This document shows positions 7,321 through 9,561 of a DNA stretch of 9,561 bases, piece after piece. Both the position numbers and the translations under genes were made by a program. How positions within the stretch are numbered: the stretch's first letter is position 1; every line of letters starts with the position of its first letter. The notes beneath the pieces are model-generated. The model saw only the letters and a program-made list of their open reading frames with translations, did no database searches and was not told the DNA's origin. Where the stretch lies: positions 1 to 9,561 of the forward strand of contig JAUSHE010000012.1 in NCBI GenBank assembly GCA_030648435.1, written 5' to 3'. The stretch is from Candidatus Daviesbacteria bacterium. Lineage in GTDB: Bacteria; Patescibacteria; Microgenomatia; Daviesbacterales; UBA10151.

Positions 7321-7353
7321 ATCTATCCCGCCCGGCTATGAAAGCGGGTAGAT
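7321..7353. repeat. Inverted repeat across the vapC stop codon
   Basis: ATCTATCCCGC (7321-7331) pairs with GCGGGTAGAT (7344-7353), giving ten base pairs with one bulged T around a 12-nt loop that holds the vapC stop. No run of T follows on the minus strand, so it is a poor intrinsic terminator. It could still stall RNA decay, end transcription weakly, or be a recombination scar at the module boundary. Confidence 0.6.
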
Positions 7354-7719
7354 ATTAATATTCGGGATTTGTTCAAAATGCTTCTTATTAAGAGTCAGGA
7401 CTGTAGCATTTATCGATAAGGCCGAAGCTGCAATAATATAATCCGGAACTTCTAAAGTTCGTTTAACATCCCTATATAATTCACCCGCCATCTTTGCTAT
7501 AGCTTCATCAAGGTCAATCTGACGAAATTGTTTCAACAGATCTATTACATCAAATCTTTTTGCTAAACTTTTTGTACTACTGCCAGAAAATAATTCAAAA
7601 ATAACAATGGTAGGCAAAAGCAATTCTGTATCGTTGTCAATCTCTTTTACAAACGTTTCCCATTTTTTACCGCCCCTGAGATAATCAATCAATATACTGG
7701 TATCAACCACAACTTTCAT
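7336..7719 (-). CDS. vapC: PIN-domain toxin (VapC family)
   Basis: This is a 127-residue PIN-domain RNase, the toxin of a type II toxin-antitoxin pair; the family usually cuts tRNA or rRNA with Mg2+. The acidic site is recognisable: D6 in VVVDTSILIDYL, E42 in IVIFELFSG and D93 in VPDYIIAASA. The fourth position is N111 in TLNKKHF, a common variant of the last motif. Length is normal for the family. Its ATG overlaps the antitoxin stop as ATGA (4 nt), the usual arrangement for coupled translation. The RNA target is not predictable from sequence. The gene ends at an inverted repeat beside a pyrD remnant, suggesting that the module was inserted. Confidence 0.92.
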   Translation of the reverse strand: MKVVVDTSILIDYLRGGKKWETFVKEIDNDTELLLPTIVIFELFSGSSTKSLAKRFDVIDLLKQFRQIDLDEAIAKMAGELYRDVKRTLEVPDYIIAASALSINATVLTLNKKHFEQIPNINIYPLS

Positions 7720-7997
7720 TTTTTAAACTTTAATCCCTTATCCCATCTACCTAAGAAATCAGCTGCCCCTTTTCTTCTCAAAGGATTATCCTCAGGGTCA
7801 TAATCCTTCCAAATCCCATGCACCTTTTTAGAAGCCTTTAACAAAGCGACCTTATCCAATGTGTATTTTTTGGGAGAAAGCAGGGCTACTTCTTTGGAAT
7901 CTCTTTCAATGATTACCTGGGTTCCCAATGCCACTTGGTTAAGAAGCTCAAAGAAATTATTTCTGGCAGATGTAGCCGAAACTCTAATAGTACTCAT
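7716..7997 (-). CDS. Phd/YefM-family antitoxin
   Basis: This 93-residue antitoxin partners the PIN toxin that follows. The N-terminal half has the Phd/YefM DNA-binding fold: VSATSARNNFFELLNQVALG (6-25), then TQVIIERDSKEVALLSP (26-42). The charged, Trp- and Asp-containing C-terminal half (about 55-93) would wrap the toxin and block its active site. Such antitoxins usually repress their own promoter, alone or with toxin. The start at 7997 coincides with the predicted transcription start, so the mRNA is probably leaderless. The pairing of a Phd-type antitoxin with a PIN toxin is common. Confidence 0.9.
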   Translation of the reverse strand: MSTIRVSATSARNNFFELLNQVALGTQVIIERDSKEVALLSPKKYTLDKVALLKASKKVHGIWKDYDPEDNPLRRKGAADFLGRWDKGLKFKK

Positions 7998-7999
7998 GT

Positions 8000-8009
8000 T
8001 AATATATTA
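8000..8009. promoter_or_regulatory. Candidate antitoxin operator palindrome
   Basis: TAATATATTA is a perfect 10-bp palindrome that covers the -10 box of the toxin-antitoxin promoter. On the minus strand two AGGTG copies 11 bp apart (about one helical turn) lie just upstream in the spacer. Either could bind the Phd/YefM antitoxin for autorepression. AT-only palindromes arise easily by chance, so this is tentative. Confidence 0.35.
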
Positions 8010-8032
8010 TCACCTAATGTACACCTTGTCAA
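8004..8032 (-). promoter_or_regulatory. Promoter of the phd-PIN toxin-antitoxin operon
   Basis: Minus-strand TTGACA (8032-8027), 17-bp spacer, TAATAT (8009-8004). The seventh base past the -10 is the A of the antitoxin ATG (7997), a textbook leaderless arrangement. The promoter starts within about 20 nt of the pyrD stop. Confidence 0.8.
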
Positions 8033-8048
8033 TAGTGAAATGGGTTAT

Positions 8049-9149
8049 TTAAGGTAATTTTTGTTTAATTGCGGAGCAACAAGCTTGTCTTATTTCCTGA
8101 GCCAAATATGGATTCCACATGGCTCCGGTGGCGCTCATCACAGCATCTGCTCCGGCATCCCGGTATTCAAAATAATCTTCCTGCTTAGTCACTCCCCCAA
8201 CGCCAATTATTTTTATTGCCTGTTGCCTACTGCCTACCGCCTTTCTCAGTCTTTTAACCATTTCAAGTCCTGCCCATTTGATGGAAGCTCCGCAAACCCC
8301 GGACTTTAACCTATTTTTTCCCGGTAAAGCCTGGTTCCCATCTTTATCTACCACTTCTGCGGCAATAGTATTGATAGCGGAAATTGCCTGAGCATACTTT
8401 TCCGCAATATCAACCAGCTTTTTAATATCCTCACCATTTTGGTAGTAACCTACCTTTAATATCAGCGGAGAATCTCCGATTTCCTGCCTGATTGCCTTTG
8501 TCACCTTTTCCGTCATTTCCAGGTTATAACAAACCAAACCTTCATTGCCGATATTCGGGCAGGATAAATTAGCTTCAAAAACTTTTGCCCCTGTTTCTTT
8601 CGCAAGTTTTGCAGCCAAAGCGTAGTCCGCCACAAACTCATCTGCTGTTTGATTTTCTTTGACTGTTCCCATAAAGGACAAAACCAAAACTTGACCCTTG
8701 CCGGCCGAGTCGATTGCCGCTTTAACATCCTCCTGCCAGACTTTTGGGTCTTTAGAAGGCACTCCAAAGGAGTTGGTAATAGATAAAGGCTCCGAGTAAT
8801 TATTATCCGCAATAAGTTTAGTTTGAGCCTTTTCAACGGTCAAATCCCCTTCGAGTTTTACAGCCAAAATATTGGGATACGGGTGGCAGGGAAAGACATC
8901 ACTTCTGACTGTTTTATAAACACAAATATCAAAGCCTTTTTCAAAAGCTGCCTTACAAAACTTGGAATTTAAAAGCGGTCCGGCCGGAATTCCAAAGGGA
9001 GTATAAATTTTTTGGCCTAGAAAGTCGCATTGCGGTTCCCCTGCTTGTTCGCAAACTCCTGTTTCGCTAAATGACCCATATGGTCCTTGGTCATAATTTT
9101 CTTCATAACTTTTTGTAGGATCATAGAAAGGCGCCTTTAACATTTTCAC
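8049..9149 (-). CDS. pyrD: Dihydroorotate dehydrogenase, class 1
   Basis: This flavoprotein oxidises dihydroorotate to orotate, the step before PyrE and PyrF. It has 366 residues from GTG at 9149 (ATG at 9143 is an alternative, two residues shorter). The class 1 active-site motif NLSCPN (194-199) carries C197 as the catalytic base, as in soluble cytosolic DHODHs. Other supports are YKT (78-80), SITNSFG (123-129), LKVGYY (231-236), INT (259-261), and the FMN-phosphate loops GVGGV (316-320) and SATGA (339-343). No membrane anchor is seen, unlike class 2 enzymes. The electron acceptor cannot be told, and no pyrK is visible. The loop before GVGGV contains a 7-residue heptamer-repeat insertion. 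Its 3' end is duplicated as a remnant at 7254-7316. Confidence 0.93.
   Translation of the reverse strand: MKMLKAPFYDPTKSYEENYDQGPYGSFSETGVCEQAGEPQCDFLGQKIYTPFGIPAGPLLNSKFCKAAFEKGFDICVYKTVRSDVFPCHPYPNILAVKLEGDLTVEKAQTKLIADNNYSEPLSITNSFGVPSKDPKVWQEDVKAAIDSAGKGQVLVLSFMGTVKENQTADEFVADYALAAKLAKETGAKVFEANLSCPNIGNEGLVCYNLEMTEKVTKAIRQEIGDSPLILKVGYYQNGEDIKKLVDIAEKYAQAISAINTIAAEVVDKDGNQALPGKNRLKSGVCGASIKWAGLEMVKRLRKAVGSRQQAIKIIGVGGVTKQEDYFEYRDAGADAVMSATGAMWNPYLAQEIRQACCSAIKQKLP
8217..8237. repeat. Three tandem heptamers inside pyrD
   Basis: On the plus strand TGCCTGT, TGCCTAC, TGCCTAC stand in tandem (21 bp); on the coding strand they read GTAGGCA, GTAGGCA, ACAGGCA. They encode about VGSRQQA (305-311), in the loop before the FMN-binding GVGGV strand. 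Three heptamers equal seven codons, so the frame is kept. Confidence 0.7.
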
Positions 9150-9154
9150 CTATG

Positions 9155-9163
9155 ATTTTACCA
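9155..9163 (-). promoter_or_regulatory. Extended -10 promoter of pyrD
   Basis: The minus strand reads TGGTAAAAT, an extended -10 (TGn plus TAAAAT), with no good -35 at 16-18 bp. The predicted start near 9148 falls within the GTG start codon at 9149-9147 and 5 nt before the alternative ATG at 9143, so the mRNA is leaderless or nearly so. Confidence 0.55.
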
Positions 9164-9170
9164 CAAAATT

Positions 9171-9179
9171 TGGTAGAAT
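9171..9179 (+). promoter_or_regulatory. Extended -10 promoter of the DUF6922-like/AbiEii operon
   Basis: TGGTAGAAT is an extended -10 with no good -35. The seventh base after it is the A of ATG 9186, again leaderless. It faces the pyrD -10 in mirror orientation 7 bp away (TGGTA on each strand), so one regulator bound here could affect both. Confidence 0.55.
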
Positions 9180-9185
9180 ATACAC

Positions 9186-9482
9186 ATGAGAAAACTTCCT
9201 GTCTTTTTAAAACAGTATTTTTGGGATGTGGATTTTAATAAATTGGAACGGACATCCAAAACTTTTATCTTAAAACGTATATTAGACAGAGGTGATGATA
9301 AGGCTTTAAAATGGTTACTAAAACACTATACAAAAGATGATATCCAAAAACTACTTCTAACAACCAGGGATTTATCCGCAAAAACTGCTAACTTTTGGGC
9401 AGATTTATTAAATATTGATAAAAGAAAGGTTGTATGTTTACAAAAGCCTTACTCCCGGATACAATTCGGGCTCTCAAGTTAG
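9186..9482 (+). CDS. DUF6922-like protein, putative antitoxin partner of AbiEii nucleotidyltransferase
   Basis: This small basic protein of 98 residues has FLKQYFWDVDFNKLE (7-21), ILKRILDRGDDKALKWLLKH (28-47) and SAKTANFWADLLNI (64-77). From memory this pattern matches DUF6922, a mostly helical family often encoded just before AbiEii-type nucleotidyltransferases. Its 3' end overlaps the next gene by 49 nt, which implies co-expression. By analogy with the AbiE toxin-antitoxin pairs it may be the antitoxin or regulator, but its function is not established and it shows no obvious helix-turn-helix. The start is fixed by an extended -10 seven bases before the ATG. The last dozen residues lie in the overlap and may be poorly conserved. 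Confidence 0.75.
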   Translation: MRKLPVFLKQYFWDVDFNKLERTSKTFILKRILDRGDDKALKWLLKHYTKDDIQKLLLTTRDLSAKTANFWADLLNIDKRKVVCLQKPYSRIQFGLSS

Positions 9483-9561
9483 TATCTAAAATAAGTGTTG
9501 TTAAACAAAGCTATCTGGCAGGAGGAACTGCTTTAGCCTTACATTTGGGGCACAGATTTTC
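9434..9561 (+). CDS. AbiEii/AbiGii-family nucleotidyltransferase, N-terminal fragment (cut by window edge)
   Basis: Forty-two codons are visible from ATG 9434. After MFTKALLPDTIRALKLVSK comes SYLAGGTALALHLGHRFS, the conserved start of the AbiEii/AbiGii (DUF1814) nucleotidyltransferase domain; the GG-T-x-L-x-x-x-x-x-H-R-x-S pattern normally precedes a D-x-D metal site that lies beyond the window. Related AbiE toxins transfer nucleotides to RNA and act in phage defence or growth arrest. The start lies inside the upstream gene (49-nt overlap) with AAGG about five bases before the ATG. The gene appears intact up to the edge. Confidence 0.85.
   Translation, partial: MFTKALLPDTIRALKLVSKISVVKQSYLAGGTALALHLGHRF

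Noticed and set aside
7190..7335. Small RNA or riboswitch in the longest gap
   Set aside because: The gap is explained by the promoter of the fusion gene and the pyrD remnant; no further conserved fold could be recognised.
8513..8836. 107-residue minus-strand open frame inside pyrD
   Set aside because: It is an alternative frame of the well-supported pyrD gene, with basic low-information composition and no start signal.
1..9561. CRISPR array, tRNA, rRNA, transposase or integrase
   Set aside because: No regularly spaced repeats, no cloverleaf or rRNA signature, and no recombinase motifs were seen in any frame.

Overview
This 9.6-kb window is compact and AT-rich. Genes abut or overlap, and the longest stretch without a gene is about 145 bp. 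TGA is used as an ordinary stop (mreC, vapB), so the standard code fits. Tiny intergenic gaps, few Shine-Dalgarno sites, promoter -10 boxes almost touching start codons, short lean proteins and the AbiEii-type and Phd/PIN cassettes all suggest a Patescibacteria/CPR genome, most likely of the Microgenomates type. That assignment is an inference from style, not from a marker gene.

Layout. Positions 1-2973, minus strand: the cell-elongation operon mreC-mreD-mrdA (PBP2). mrdA runs off the left edge and no mreB is visible. Positions 3030-4485, plus strand: pyrF and pyrE, overlapping by 8 nt; their products perform the last two steps to UMP. Positions 4482-7189, minus strand: a 752-residue protein that reads as a histidine phosphatase domain fused to a circularly permuted ATP-grasp-like ligase domain, followed 2 nt later by a small HAD-like protein with altered catalytic motifs. 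This pair has no function I recognise and is the best candidate for an undescribed system. Positions 7254-7316: a short remnant of a second pyrD 3' end. Positions 7336-7997, minus strand: a Phd/YefM antitoxin and PIN toxin pair. Positions 8049-9149, minus strand: full-length class 1 dihydroorotate dehydrogenase (pyrD). Positions 9186-9561, plus strand: a DUF6922-like protein overlapping the start of an AbiEii-family nucleotidyltransferase, cut by the right edge.

How the parts relate. pyrD, pyrE and pyrF cover dihydroorotate to orotate to OMP to UMP, although pyrD is separated from pyrFE by the novel pair and the toxin-antitoxin module. The phd-PIN module is bounded by imperfect direct repeats made of a pyrD 3' end plus a promoter (about 7204-7316 and 8004-8138). 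This indicates that the module arrived by insertion or recombination at the end of pyrD. pyrD therefore sits between two toxin-antitoxin-like loci.

Regulation. Six promoter-like sites can be read. Four have 17-bp spacing between recognisable -35 and -10 hexamers; two are extended -10 sites. In each, the predicted transcription start falls on or within about 8 nt of the start codon, so the first genes of these units are probably leaderless or nearly so. The only strong Shine-Dalgarno site noticed belongs to the internal gene pyrE.
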